DNA of 17,039 nt from assembly GCA_017542695.1 (NCBI GenBank), contig JAFXWT010000176.1, forward strand, positions 1-17,039, written 5' to 3'. Under the pieces are notes generated by a model, which worked only from the letters and a program-made list of their open reading frames with translations, had not been told where the DNA came from and did not search any database. A program made the position numbers and the translations under genes. The stretch is from Clostridia bacterium (GTDB lineage Bacteria; Bacillota_A; Clostridia; Oscillospirales; CAG-272). This document shows, piece by piece, positions 1 to 7,679 of the stretch. Positions within the stretch are counted from its first letter, which is position 1. Every line of letters begins with the position of its first letter.

Positions 1-2
1 CT

Positions 3-281
3 CCCGTCTGCTCGCTTCAGGATCAGATCGGCGACGACGGGATGACCGTCGAAATGGTGACTCCGTCGCCGGAAAACGAAATCGACAAATCGACCGATTT
101 CATCGCGCTCGGCGAGGCGGTAAAGACGCTCGACGAGCAGTCGCAAAAGATAATCGCGCTACGCTTTTACCGCGAGCTATCGCAGCAGCAGACGGCGAAA
201 ATACTCGGAATAACGCAGGTCAAGGTGTCGAGAGAAGAAAAGAAGATATTTGAAAAGCTGAAAAAATGCCTCGGAAACTAA
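3..281 (+). CDS. sigF: RNA polymerase sigma factor, SigF-like (3' part only)
   Basis: This is the C-terminal ~92 residues of a sigma-70 family factor whose start lies left of the window; the frame is open from base 3. What remains is the end of region 3 and all of region 4. Region 4.2 has a helix-turn-helix with LSQQQTAKILGITQVKVSR followed by EKKI, close to the VQVSRLEKKI ending of sporulation SigF. The acidic linker with GDDG before region 4 also fits the SigF/SigG group. From family knowledge, SigF directs early forespore transcription and is held by the anti-sigma factor SpoIIAB; the upstream genes that would confirm a spoIIA operon are outside the window. Odd points: the recognition helix has VSREEK where relatives have VSRLEK or VSRIEK, and TQ-x-EVA is replaced by SQQQTA. 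Assignment to SigF rather than SigB or SigG is inference; the sigma-70 class is firm. Confidence 0.65.
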   Translation, partial: PVCSLQDQIGDDGMTVEMVTPSPENEIDKSTDFIALGEAVKTLDEQSQKIIALRFYRELSQQQTAKILGITQVKVSREEKKIFEKLKKCLGN

Positions 282-315
282 AAAAATCGGCTGTCAAACG
301 ACAGCCGATTTTTTT
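281..315. terminator. Bidirectional intrinsic terminator
   Basis: An 11-bp stem (AATCGGCTGTC paired with GACAGCCGATT) with loop AAAC is flanked by an A-run on the left and a T-run on the right, so it ends in a U-tract when read in either direction. It begins at the stop codon of the sigF-like gene and lies just past the stop of the convergent DUF4349 gene, so it probably ends both transcripts. Confidence 0.93.
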
Positions 316-320
316 ATTGT

Positions 321-1289
321 TTATTGCTTGTTCTCATGTTCGGAAGGCGGAAATTCTTTTGCTTTTGCCGCCGCGTTTTTCTTCTTTTTGTTTTTAACGA
401 CGACAACGACGATTATCGCTGCGACGCCGCCGAGAACGATAACGAACGGCAGGATCCAAAGCAGAACGAGGAACGCGCCTTCAAGGAAGCTTGCAAATAC
501 CTCCCAAGCGCCGACGAATGCCTCACCGACCTTGTCAAAGAACGTTTTTTCCTTTGTCGGCTCGTACTTTTTGACTTCGTTCAGTTTTATGTCGACAAAT
601 GACATCGCAACCGCTTTGTCGTAGTACTGGATCCTTGACGATACGGCGTTGATCTCCTTGCGGACAGACGTGACCTTGCTTTCGATGGCGAGCATATCGG
701 AAAGATTTTTCGCCTCGTTCATCAGCGCCGTCAGCCGCGCTTCCTGATCCATCAGTGCGCTAAGCTGTGCTTTCAGATCGTAGTAAGTGTCGGTCACTTC
801 CTCGGTGCTGAGCGAATTTCTCGTCACGTTGAACGTGTCGGTCGACGAGATGGCTTTCACAAAATCGTCGATCTTGTTTTCAGGTATTCTTATTGAGAGC
901 TGTGCGTATCTGTTTTCGGAATAATACCCGTATCCGTATGTGCTTCCGCTTGAAATATCGGTCGAGGCATAGTACCCGCCGAGATCGGCGACGAGCGCGT
1001 CTATCTTAGAAAGCGCCTCATCAAAAGTCAGCGTTTCGACGGTGAGGTACTGGTGCTTGATTATCTTTCTGGTGTAGTCCTCAACGTCACTCTTCATTAT
1101 CTCCGAGCCGTCTGTATCTTGAATGGGATAGCCTTCCGCCGACGTTTTATCGGAATACATCGCGCCGTTGCTCGGGCGAATACTCGTCGAATCGTCTCTG
1201 TATGCCGCCTGCTTTCCTTCCGCGCAAGAGCAGAGAGCGAACGCCGTTACAAGCACGAGGATAACTGCGATTATGCGTTTTGTTTTCAT
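321..1289 (-). CDS. DUF4349 domain lipoprotein
   Basis: A 322-residue protein starting with a lipoprotein signal peptide: basic MKTKR, a hydrophobic stretch, and a lipobox LCSC with the acylated cysteine at about residue 22. After a low-complexity linker comes the DUF4349 pattern: a beta/alpha segment, a Tyr/Gly/Ser-rich stretch, RIPENKIDDFVKAI, then STEEVTDTYYDLKAQLSALM leading into a helical, probably coiled-coil region (about 165-230). A strong transmembrane segment at about 265-300 is followed by a lysine-rich cytoplasmic tail. The DUF4349 family has no established biochemical role; members are anchored with the domain outside the membrane. The start is supported by GGAGGGG seven bases before the ATG. 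It has its own consensus promoter just past valS and ends at the shared terminator. Confidence 0.88.
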   Translation of the reverse strand: MKTKRIIAVILVLVTAFALCSCAEGKQAAYRDDSTSIRPSNGAMYSDKTSAEGYPIQDTDGSEIMKSDVEDYTRKIIKHQYLTVETLTFDEALSKIDALVADLGGYYASTDISSGSTYGYGYYSENRYAQLSIRIPENKIDDFVKAISSTDTFNVTRNSLSTEEVTDTYYDLKAQLSALMDQEARLTALMNEAKNLSDMLAIESKVTSVRKEINAVSSRIQYYDKAVAMSFVDIKLNEVKKYEPTKEKTFFDKVGEAFVGAWEVFASFLEGAFLVLLWILPFVIVLGGVAAIIVVVVVKNKKKKNAAAKAKEFPPSEHENKQ

Positions 1290-1382
1290 AATTTGACCCC
1301 TCCGTTATGATTTTTTACCGATTAGTCGATTAAAATGCGGTTTTATCTCACAGAAATTCCGATTTTTTTCTTTTTCGGTATA

Positions 1383-1411
1383 ATTATATCACAAAAGCGG
1401 AATTTTGTCAA
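1383..1411 (-). promoter_or_regulatory. SigA-type promoter of the DUF4349 gene
   Basis: Read on the minus strand: TTGACA (1411-1406), a 17-base spacer, TATAAT (1388-1383). This is a perfect consensus. The -35 box lies 7 bases past the valS stop codon, and the leader to the DUF4349 start is about 90 bases. An 8-bp inverted repeat (AAATTCCG at 1354-1361, CGGAATTT at 1398-1405) brackets the -10 box. Confidence 0.9.
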
Positions 1412-1418
1412 GCAAAAT

Positions 1419-4052
1419 TTACATCCTTTTGTATTTTTCGATGTTTTCATCAATAAGCGCAAGTTTTTCGGCGTATCCCGCGCGTTTCGATTTTTCGCCT
1501 TCGACAACTGCGGCGGGAGCTTTTGCGACGAATCCCTCGTTGGAGAGTTTCTTGTCAATGCGCTCGATCTCGGAAAGCATTTTCGCCTTTTCATCGTTCA
1601 GGCGCGCGACCTCTTTTTCAATATCGATCATATCGGCGAGAGGGATGAATATAACCGCTTTGTCGGAGATTATCCTGACTGCGCCCTCGTCGGAGTGGTC
1701 GGATGGGAATTCCACGTCGGACGCGCCCGCGAGCTTTACAAAGAAATACTCGGTCTCTTTCGAGAACGCCGTCTTTTCGGGGGAAACGATGAACATCTTC
1801 GTCTTTTTGGACGGCGGCACATTCATTTCGGCGCGGCGGTTGCGTATCTGACGGATCGCCGCGACGACGAGCTCCATCGTCTTTTCCTCTTCGGGATAGG
1901 AGAGGGAAGCGTCGTATTCGGGATATTCCGCCAGCATTATCGTTTCGCCGTCGTGCGGGACGGACTGCCATATAGTTTCGGTGATGAACGGCATGAACGG
2001 ATGCAGCAACTGCATCGAGCCGCGGAGCACGTAAAGCAGTACGCGGCACGCCTTTAAGCAGTCGTCGCCTTTATCGAACAGGCGCGGCTTAATGAGTTCG
2101 ATGTACCAGTCGCACAGCACGCTCCAGATGAAATCGTAGAGCTTTGCGAGCGCGACGCCGAGCTCGTATTTTTCGAGATTTTCGGTCACTTCCGCGGCGA
2201 GCGTGTTGAAGCGCGAGAGCACCCATTTGTCTTCCAGACGAAGCTCTGATTCGGCGGGGAGCGCCGTGTCGTTAAGCTCGTCGGGCAGGTACATCATCGC
2301 AAAGCGCGAAGCATTCCATATCTTGTTTGTGAAGTTGCGTGCGCTTTCCACCTTTTCGGGAGAGAAGCGCATATCGTTGCCGGGCGAGTTGCCGGTGAGC
2401 AGCGCGAAGCGGAGCGCGTCCGCGCCGTATTTGTCGATTATTTCAAGCGGGTCGATGCCGTTGCCGAGGGATTTTGACATTTTGCGTCCCTGCGCGTCGC
2501 GCACAAGACCGTGAATGAGCACGTGTTCAAACGGGCGCTCTTTCATACATTCCATTCCCATAGTTATCATGCGCGAAACCCAGAACGAAATTATATCATA
2601 TCCCGTAACGAGCACGTTTGTCGGATAGTAACGCTCAAGATCGGCTGTCTTTTCGGGCCAACCGAGAGTGGAGAACGGCCAGAGAGCGGAGGAGAACCAC
2701 GTGTCGAGCACGTCTTCTTCCGCGCGTATGTGTTTGCCGCCGCATTTCGGGCAGACCGTGACGTCCGTTTCCGAAACCGTTATCTCGTCGCAGTCGTCGC
2801 AGTAGTAAGCGGGTATCCTGTGACCCCACCAAAGCTGGCGCGAGATGCACCAGTCGTGGATTCCGTACATCCAGTTGAGGTATATTTTCGAGAATCTGTC
2901 GGGAACGAACTTGATGTCGCCCGATTCAACCGCTTTGATCGCCTCTTTTGCGAGCGGCTCCATTTTTACGTACCACTGGCGCGACGCGAGCGGCTCGACG
3001 ACGGTTCCGCAGCGGCAGCAGCAGCCGACGTTGTGGGTGCATTTTTCGATCTTGACGAGGTATCCGCCCGCTTCGAGATCGGAAACGATCGCACGGCGCG
3101 CTTCGTATCTGTCCATTCCGTCGTATTTGAAGCCGCCGATTATCTTCGCTTTTCCGTCGATGACGGAGAGCATCGGCAGATCGTGGCGTTTGCCGACCTC
3201 GTAGTCGTTCGGGTCGTGGCAGGGAGTGATCTTGACGCATCCAGTGCCGAAATCCTTTTCGACGTATTCGTCGGAGACGACTGGTATTTCGCGGCCGACA
3301 AGCGGCAGAATGAGCGTTTTGCCGACGAGGTGTGAATATCTCTCATCCTCGGGGTGAACGGCGACAGCCGTATCGCCGAGCATCGTTTCGGGGCGCGTCG
3401 TTGCGATCGTCACGTACTCGTCGCTGTCTTTGACAGGGTAGCGGATGTACCAGAACGAACCCTCCTGTTCCTTGTAATCGACCTCGGCGTCGGAAAGCGC
3501 GGTCTCGCACCGCGGGCAGACGTTGCTGATACGGAAGCCGCGATATATGAGTCCTTTATTGTAAAGAGAAACGAACACCTTTTTGACGGCGGCGGAGAGC
3601 GTTTCGTCCATCGTGAAGCGCTCGCGCGACCAGTCGCACGACGAGCCGAGGGATTTCAACTGCTCGATTATGCGCGAGCCGTATTTTTCCTTCCAGTCCC
3701 AGACGCGCGCGACAAAAGCGTCGCGTCCGAGATCGTAGCGCGATTTTCCTTCTTCCTTGCGGAGATATTCCTCGACTTTGATCTGCGTCGCGATGCCCGC
3801 GTGATCGGTTCCGGGAACCCAAAGCGTATCGTAGCCCTGCATCCTTTTGAAGCGGATGACGGTATCCTGCATCGTTTCGTCAAGGGCGTGCCCCATATGA
3901 AGCTGCCCCGTGACGTTCGGAGGCGGGATGACTATCGTGAACGGCTTTTTGTTCTTTTCGCCCGTCGGTTTGAAATATCCTTTCTCGCTCCACGTCTTAT
4001 AAAGCGGTTTTTCGATCTCTGACGGATCGTAATTTTTCGGAAGTTCTCTCAT
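1419..4052 (-). CDS. valS: Valyl-tRNA synthetase
   Basis: Class I aminoacyl-tRNA synthetase that charges tRNA-Val with valine in the cytoplasm. Its 877 residues match normal bacterial ValRS length. The HIGH-type signature is [13 protein letters not shown] (HMGH at 52-55) and the KMSKS loop is KMSKS at 524-528, followed by LGNG. The CP1 editing insertion contains the family sequence [20 protein letters not shown]. Cysteine knuckles ([13 protein letters not shown], then YYCDDCDE with CPKCGG) fit the zinc-binding elements of the connective peptide. The anticodon-binding domain follows, with [14 protein letters not shown], and the C-terminal ~65 residues form the charged coiled-coil arm that contacts tRNA. 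The start has only a weak AGAGAA-type ribosome site and lies 30 bases after the lipid kinase stop, so it is probably co-transcribed. No T-box leader precedes it, although clostridial valS often has one. Confidence 0.98.
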   Translation of the reverse strand: MRELPKNYDPSEIEKPLYKTWSEKGYFKPTGEKNKKPFTIVIPPPNVTGQLHMGHALDETMQDTVIRFKRMQGYDTLWVPGTDHAGIATQIKVEEYLRKEEGKSRYDLGRDAFVARVWDWKEKYGSRIIEQLKSLGSSCDWSRERFTMDETLSAAVKKVFVSLYNKGLIYRGFRISNVCPRCETALSDAEVDYKEQEGSFWYIRYPVKDSDEYVTIATTRPETMLGDTAVAVHPEDERYSHLVGKTLILPLVGREIPVVSDEYVEKDFGTGCVKITPCHDPNDYEVGKRHDLPMLSVIDGKAKIIGGFKYDGMDRYEARRAIVSDLEAGGYLVKIEKCTHNVGCCCRCGTVVEPLASRQWYVKMEPLAKEAIKAVESGDIKFVPDRFSKIYLNWMYGIHDWCISRQLWWGHRIPAYYCDDCDEITVSETDVTVCPKCGGKHIRAEEDVLDTWFSSALWPFSTLGWPEKTADLERYYPTNVLVTGYDIISFWVSRMITMGMECMKERPFEHVLIHGLVRDAQGRKMSKSLGNGIDPLEIIDKYGADALRFALLTGNSPGNDMRFSPEKVESARNFTNKIWNASRFAMMYLPDELNDTALPAESELRLEDKWVLSRFNTLAAEVTENLEKYELGVALAKLYDFIWSVLCDWYIELIKPRLFDKGDDCLKACRVLLYVLRGSMQLLHPFMPFITETIWQSVPHDGETIMLAEYPEYDASLSYPEEEKTMELVVAAIRQIRNRRAEMNVPPSKKTKMFIVSPEKTAFSKETEYFFVKLAGASDVEFPSDHSDEGAVRIISDKAVIFIPLADMIDIEKEVARLNDEKAKMLSEIERIDKKLSNEGFVAKAPAAVVEGEKSKRAGYAEKLALIDENIEKYKRM

Positions 4053-4082
4053 TGCAATAGTTTCTCTTTTCTGAATTATCGT

Positions 4083-5042
4083 TTATTGTTCCGTGGTTTC
4101 CTTGTTCTTTTTGACGAGCGCGAGGCATTTTGAGCCCTTCGGAACGACGACGCTTATTCCATCGTGAATTACCTCGATGTCGAGGTGCTTTGCGGGCGAA
4201 AGCTCGCCGTCGGCGCACACGCTCATGAAATCGGGCGCGTCAAACGTGATCTTCCTGCATTTGAAACAGTGGATATACGGGGTTTGATCAAGCGTTTCGA
4301 TATATGATCCGCTCTTGTATTTCGGGAGTATCTTCATGAGTGTTCTGCGCGGTATTTTGTCGAAGAAGCACACGTCCATAAGTCCGTCGTTGAGCAGAGC
4401 GTTCGGCGCGGATTTGTAGCCGCTGCCGTAGTATCTCGCGTTTGCGAAAACAGCGATAATGAAATCGTTTTCGTAGACCGTGCCGTCTTCCATCGTGAGC
4501 TTGAAGCGCTGGCCGTAAGATCTTGTGAGCACCTGCGTGATCGCTATGGAATACGCCATGCCGTGCGGCACCCACGACGCGCGTTTGATCTCCTCGACGC
4601 GCTTTACAACGTCGCTGTCAAGACCTACGTTGAGTATGTTGAGCGAGTATTTGTCGCCGTATTTGATTATGTCCATCGGAATGGATTTGCCGAGGATCGA
4701 CGCGTCGATGTCGGAAAAATTGTCCATGTGTGAGAACGAACGGATGAAGTCGTTGCCCGTGCCGTTCGGTATGACGGCGATCTCGGCGTTGCTGTGGCAC
4801 GCCACCGCGTTCGCCACCTCGTTCATTGTGCCGTCGCCGCCGCAAGCGTAAAAGCGGAGCGTTTCATTCGGAGATTCGGCGATGCGTTTTTCCGCGTATC
4901 TTGTCGCGTCTCCGACTGTCTGCGTGTGGTAAATTTCATAATCGACTCCGAGCTTCTGCGCGGAGAATGTGATCTTCTGTAAAAGGGCGGGGAGAGTCTT
5001 TCCGTTTCCTGCCGCGGGATTTACGATAAAAATGTGTTTCAT
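4083..5042 (-). CDS. Diacylglycerol kinase family lipid kinase (YegS/DgkB-like)
   Basis: A soluble lipid kinase of the DAGK catalytic / YegS-DgkB fold, 319 residues, the usual length. It is expected to phosphorylate diacylglycerol or a related lipid at the inner membrane face to return it to phospholipid synthesis; the actual lipid cannot be read from sequence. Visible motifs are IFIVNPAAGNGKT at the N-terminus (nucleotide-binding loop), GGDGTMNEVANA at 68-79 and PNGTGNDF at 92-99, all diagnostic of the fold. A GTG 12 bases upstream (5054) is in frame, but that GTG belongs to the sequence AGTGAGG, which is correctly placed as ribosome site for the ATG at 5042; I therefore use 5042. It is the first gene of a two-gene operon with valS. 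Confidence 0.93.
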   Translation of the reverse strand: MKHIFIVNPAAGNGKTLPALLQKITFSAQKLGVDYEIYHTQTVGDATRYAEKRIAESPNETLRFYACGGDGTMNEVANAVACHSNAEIAVIPNGTGNDFIRSFSHMDNFSDIDASILGKSIPMDIIKYGDKYSLNILNVGLDSDVVKRVEEIKRASWVPHGMAYSIAITQVLTRSYGQRFKLTMEDGTVYENDFIIAVFANARYYGSGYKSAPNALLNDGLMDVCFFDKIPRRTLMKILPKYKSGSYIETLDQTPYIHCFKCRKITFDAPDFMSVCADGELSPAKHLDIEVIHDGISVVVPKGSKCLALVKKNKETTEQ

Positions 5043-5048
5043 GATGAA

Positions 5049-5055
5049 CCTCACT
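5049..5055 (-). promoter_or_regulatory. Ribosome binding site that sets the lipid kinase start
   Basis: AGTGAGG lies 6 bases before the ATG at 5042. It contains the alternative GTG start (5054), so that GTG is unlikely to initiate. This site decides the 319-residue over the 323-residue reading. Confidence 0.7.
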
Positions 5056-5073
5056 TTGATGAATTACTTACTA

Positions 5074-5101
5074 ATTATATCATAAAGATTTAATTTGTCA
5101 A
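5074..5101 (-). promoter_or_regulatory. SigA-type promoter of the lipid kinase-valS operon
   Basis: Minus strand: TTGACA (5101-5096), 16-base spacer, TATAAT (5079-5074). Transcription would begin near 5067, leaving a leader of about 25 bases. That is too short for a T-box or other riboswitch. Confidence 0.87.
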
Positions 5102-5254
5102 CAAGTAAACGATTTTTGATATGCAAAAGGGACAGGGGGGGCTTATCCTCAAAAAGCGCGGGTCGCGGGGTCGTTCTGAGGGAGGCGTCGGCGCACGACG
5201 CCTGCCAAGGCGGGAAAAGTACGTTTTCTTTTTGCAAAACCGCTCCGAAAGGTC
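5102..5254. other. Divergent intergenic region with GC-rich segment and hairpin
   Basis: This non-coding stretch lies between the minus promoter of the kinase operon and the plus promoter of the SPFH operon. The middle (about 5130-5215) is G- and GC-rich, unlike the AT-rich promoters on either side. It holds a perfect 8-bp stem (AGGCGTCG at 5183-5190, CGACGCCT at 5196-5203) with a 5-base loop and no following T-run, so it is not a simple terminator. Short frames across it show no recognisable protein. It could be a small repeat element or a structured RNA, but nothing in the sequence decides this. Confidence 0.4.
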
Positions 5255-5283
5255 TTGACAAACACAAAATATTGTGATATCAT
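5255..5283 (+). promoter_or_regulatory. SigA-type promoter of the SPFH operon
   Basis: TTGACA (5255-5260), 17-base spacer, TATCAT (5278-5283). Transcription would start near 5290, giving a leader of only about 25 bases. The -10 box is embedded in direct repeats that may be an operator. Confidence 0.88.
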
Positions 5284-5303
5284 TGTGATATCAACAATAT
5301 TGT
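5271..5303 (+). promoter_or_regulatory. Candidate operator: direct repeats and palindromes over the promoter
   Basis: ATTGTGATATCA occurs twice with an 11-base period (5271-5282 and 5282-5293), each copy containing the palindrome TGATATCA. They are followed by the perfect palindrome ACAATATTGT at 5294-5303. The block covers the -10 box, the start site and the leader, which is where a repressor would act. The regulator is not identified; the ribbon-helix-helix protein encoded in the same operon is one candidate by location only. Confidence 0.5.
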
Positions 5304-5309
5304 GAGGTG
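5304..5309 (+). promoter_or_regulatory. Ribosome binding site that sets the SPFH start
   Basis: GAGGTG is 4 bases before the ATG at 5314. An in-frame GTG at 5302 overlaps this site and would have almost no leader, so 5314 is preferred. Confidence 0.65.
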
Positions 5310-5313
5310 CAAT

Positions 5314-6318
5314 ATGAACGAAAAAGTATTATCAAATAAAAAAAGCGGTTTTGCGGCTCTCGTCGTCTTTGCCGTACTTTACATCGCTGCGATCGTCGTG
5401 GGGATTGTCATGGGCACGACGGCGGCAAGCACGGTGAATAACATAATTCTCGGCGTATCGCTCGCGTGGGTGTGCGTTGGATGGGTGCCTTTTCTCGGTT
5501 TCAAGATTCTCGGACCGAACGAAGCGCTCGTTCTGACTCTGTTCGGCAAATACAAGGGAACGCTGAAGGGCGACGGATTTTATTTTGTCAATCCGTTTTG
5601 CGTCGCGGTAAATCCCGCCGCAAAGACGGTGCTCGGGCAGAGCGATGATGTCATTTCTCCCAAAACCAAAGACGAGGTGAAAGCGGCGCAGCCCGCGGCG
5701 GCGAACAAAAAGCTCTCGCTCAAAATAATGACGCTTAACAATAACAAACAGAAAGTCAACGACTGCCTCGGGAATCCCGTCGAGGTCGGGATTGCTGTCA
5801 TGTGGCGCATCACCGACACTGCAAAGGCGGTATTCAACGTAGATAATTACAAAGAATACCTCTCACTCCAATGCGACACGTCGCTGCGTAACGTGGTCAG
5901 GATGTACCCTTACGACATTTCGCACTGCGTTGACGCGAACGGCGACGGCGTGTGCGACGACGAATCGCTCCGCGGTTCGAGCGAGGTCGTCGCAAGCAGG
6001 ATCAGAAACGAGATCCAGAACCGCGTCGAAAACGCGGGAATAGAAATAATCGAGGCGAGAATAACATATCTTGCTTATGCGAGAGAGATCGCCGCGGTCA
6101 TGCTCCAGAGACAGCAGGCGTCGGCGATAATCGACGCGCGCCGCATGATAGTTGACGGCGCTGTCGGCATGGTCGAATTGGCGCTCGATCGCTTAAAGGA
6201 AAGCGGCGCCGTCGAGCTCGACGAAGAGCGCAAGGCGGCAATGGTATCAAACCTTCTCGTTGTTCTTTGCGGAAACCGCGACGCTCAGCCCGTCGTCAAT
6301 TCCGGTAGTCTCTATTGA
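5314..6318 (+). CDS. SPFH/band-7 domain membrane protein
   Basis: A 334-residue protein with two N-terminal membrane segments (about 13-34 and 42-63), followed directly by an SPFH (stomatin/prohibitin/flotillin/HflK-C) domain from about 64 ([20 protein letters not shown]), then a helical region and the conserved C-terminal end [14 protein letters not shown] proteins oligomerise at membranes and organise microdomains or control proteases; the client here is unknown. The body matches the bacterial subfamily with [33 protein letters not shown] and [12 protein letters not shown]. An insertion at about 207-218, [12 protein letters not shown], resembles a calcium-binding or dockerin-type loop. It is the first gene of an operon: its TGA overlaps the next ATG by one base. 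The start at 5314 is chosen over the GTG at 5302 from ribosome-site placement. Confidence 0.9.
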   Translation: MNEKVLSNKKSGFAALVVFAVLYIAAIVVGIVMGTTAASTVNNIILGVSLAWVCVGWVPFLGFKILGPNEALVLTLFGKYKGTLKGDGFYFVNPFCVAVNPAAKTVLGQSDDVISPKTKDEVKAAQPAAANKKLSLKIMTLNNNKQKVNDCLGNPVEVGIAVMWRITDTAKAVFNVDNYKEYLSLQCDTSLRNVVRMYPYDISHCVDANGDGVCDDESLRGSSEVVASRIRNEIQNRVENAGIEIIEARITYLAYAREIAAVMLQRQQASAIIDARRMIVDGAVGMVELALDRLKESGAVELDEERKAAMVSNLLVVLCGNRDAQPVVNSGSLY

Positions 6319-6521
6319 TGAACGAAAACGAAAAAAAGCAGATACCGCTCAGGATTTCATCAAAGCTGTATGACGCCGTCGCCGCTTGGGCTGAGGACGA
6401 TTTCCGTTCCGTGAACGGTCAGATTGAATATCTGCTCTCGGAATGTGTGCGTCAGCGGAAGAAAAACGGCAAATACGTGTCTGATGAGATAGACAAACCG
6501 CTTGATATCGACATAAAATGA
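6318..6521 (+). CDS. Ribbon-helix-helix (Arc-family) DNA-binding protein
   Basis: A 67-residue protein whose N-terminal half fits the Arc/MetJ ribbon-helix-helix fold: a beta strand with QIPLRIS, helix 1 [14 protein letters not shown], a turn RSVNG, and helix 2 [15 protein letters not shown]. Such proteins dimerise through the strand and insert it into the DNA major groove. The C-terminal ~20 residues are acidic and probably disordered. It is translationally coupled on both sides: it shares one base with the SPFH stop (TGATG) and its own TGA overlaps the next start by four bases (ATGA). A small Arc-like protein after this SPFH subfamily is, to my knowledge, a recurrent pairing, with no settled function. 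A TTG one codon upstream is in frame; the ATG at 6318 is more likely. Whether it regulates its own operon is inference. Confidence 0.82.
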   Translation: MNENEKKQIPLRISSKLYDAVAAWAEDDFRSVNGQIEYLLSECVRQRKKNGKYVSDEIDKPLDIDIK

Positions 6522-6934
6522 AAACAATTATAATAACTGCCGTCGCGGCGCTGTGCCGCACTTTTGTCGCGGATATCGAAATTAATCCGGTGTTGATCGG
6601 GGTGATCCTCGGAGCGCTTTTTATCGGCGGAATAATTTATCATATTATTGACCAAAGAAAACGAAACCGAAAAATGCAGGAAAGCTGGGATAAGCTCGAA
6701 GAGCCGCCGATGACCGAGTATCACGTCAACGTCACGGACATGACGTGCGACGTGGAATCATTCGGTTATTCCCGACCCGTTACGGAAAAGATATTCCGTG
6801 TTATGTTTTTGACCGACGACGGAGAAAAAATAGCGCTTGACGTCGACGAAGAAACATATCTGTCGCTCGGCGTTGGAAAAAGCGGGATGCTTGCGATAGT
6901 GAACGAAAAATTCTACGGATTTGTCCCTGATTAA
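6518..6934 (+). CDS. Small membrane protein with DUF2500-like domain
   Basis: A 138-residue protein. Residues 1-18 are moderately hydrophobic and 24-45 form a clear transmembrane helix followed by a basic stretch ([10 protein letters not shown]), placing the rest in the cytoplasm by the positive-inside rule. The soluble part is a small beta-rich domain: [16 protein letters not shown], then [43 protein letters not shown]. This order (sheet, polar loop, sheet reading like an amino-acid-modified '[10 protein letters not shown]', terminal FYGF) resembles DUF2500 proteins, whose function is not known. Assignment rests on pattern memory and is tentative. It overlaps the preceding gene by four bases, so the three genes are probably expressed together. 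Confidence 0.7.
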   Translation: MKTIIITAVAALCRTFVADIEINPVLIGVILGALFIGGIIYHIIDQRKRNRKMQESWDKLEEPPMTEYHVNVTDMTCDVESFGYSRPVTEKIFRVMFLTDDGEKIALDVDEETYLSLGVGKSGMLAIVNEKFYGFVPD

Positions 6935-6968
6935 GTTAAGAAAAACTGCAATTTCCAAGGAGAAAAAT

Positions 6969-7679
6969 ATGCTTAAAATCGAACACTACACAAAAAGATT
7001 CGGCGACAAGGTCGCAGTGAACGATCTTTCGCTCCACATTGCGCCGGGCGAGATATACGGCTTTATCGGCCACAACGGCGCGGGTAAGACGACGACGCTC
7101 AAAGCGTGCGCCGGGATCCTGCAATTTGACGACGGCGACATCCTCATCGACGGCACGTCGATCAGGAAAGACCCCATTAAATGCAAACAAAACATGGCGT
7201 ATATCCCCGACAATCCTGATCTTTATAATTTTATGTCGGGCATCAAATATCTGAATTTCGTCGCGGATATCTACGGTGTTTCGGCCGAAGAGAGAGAGAA
7301 GAAGATACGCGAATACGGCGAGATGTTTTCTCTCACTCCCGATCTTGCGCAGCCGATATCGGCGTACTCGCACGGAATGAAGCAGAAACTCGCGCTCATT
7401 TCCGCGCTCATCCACAGCCCGAAGCTTATTCTGATGGATGAACCGTTCGTCGGTCTCGACCCTCTCGCGTCCCACCGCCTCAAAGAAACGATGAGAAAAA
7501 TATGTGACGAGGGCGGCGCGATATTCTTTTCGACGCACGTGCTCGAGGTCGCGGAAAAGCTCTGCGACAAAGTTGCGATCATCAAAAACGGATCGCTCAT
7601 AGCGTCGGGCACTATGGACGAGGTCAAGGGCGATTCCTCGCTTGAAGACGTGTTCCTCGAGCTGGAGGACGAAAAATGA
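6969..7679 (+). CDS. ABC transporter ATP-binding protein
   Basis: A 236-residue ATPase subunit that should power the permease encoded next. Walker A is GHNGAGKT (34-41), Walker B LILMDEP (153-159), the D-loop GLDP (162-165) and the switch histidine STH (190). The signature motif is degenerate, YSHGMKQK at 133-140 instead of LSGGQ, as is common in ABC-2 type exporters and Ecs/Ytr-like systems. The SLEDVFLEL ending is also typical of ABC-2 ATPases. The start at 6969 is set by AAGGAG six bases upstream; an in-frame start 48 bases earlier would overlap the preceding gene and lacks such a site. Its stop overlaps the permease start by four bases (ATGA). The substrate cannot be deduced. Confidence 0.95.
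   Translation: MLKIEHYTKRFGDKVAVNDLSLHIAPGEIYGFIGHNGAGKTTTLKACAGILQFDDGDILIDGTSIRKDPIKCKQNMAYIPDNPDLYNFMSGIKYLNFVADIYGVSAEEREKKIREYGEMFSLTPDLAQPISAYSHGMKQKLALISALIHSPKLILMDEPFVGLDPLASHRLKETMRKICDEGGAIFFSTHVLEVAEKLCDKVAIIKNGSLIASGTMDEVKGDSSLEDVFLELEDEK

Noticed and set aside
2511..3335. Long plus-strand frames opposite valS (also 1335-2057 and 3354-4022)
   Set aside because: valS is intact with all motifs on the minus strand; these frames are by-products of its codon bias.
4053..4082. T-box leader for valS
   Set aside because: Only 30 bases separate the kinase and valS, and the operon leader before the kinase is about 25 bases; there is no room and no specifier or antiterminator sequence.
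5064..5267. Small frames across the divergent intergenic region on both strands
   Set aside because: They overlap both promoters, have no ribosome site and no recognisable motif.
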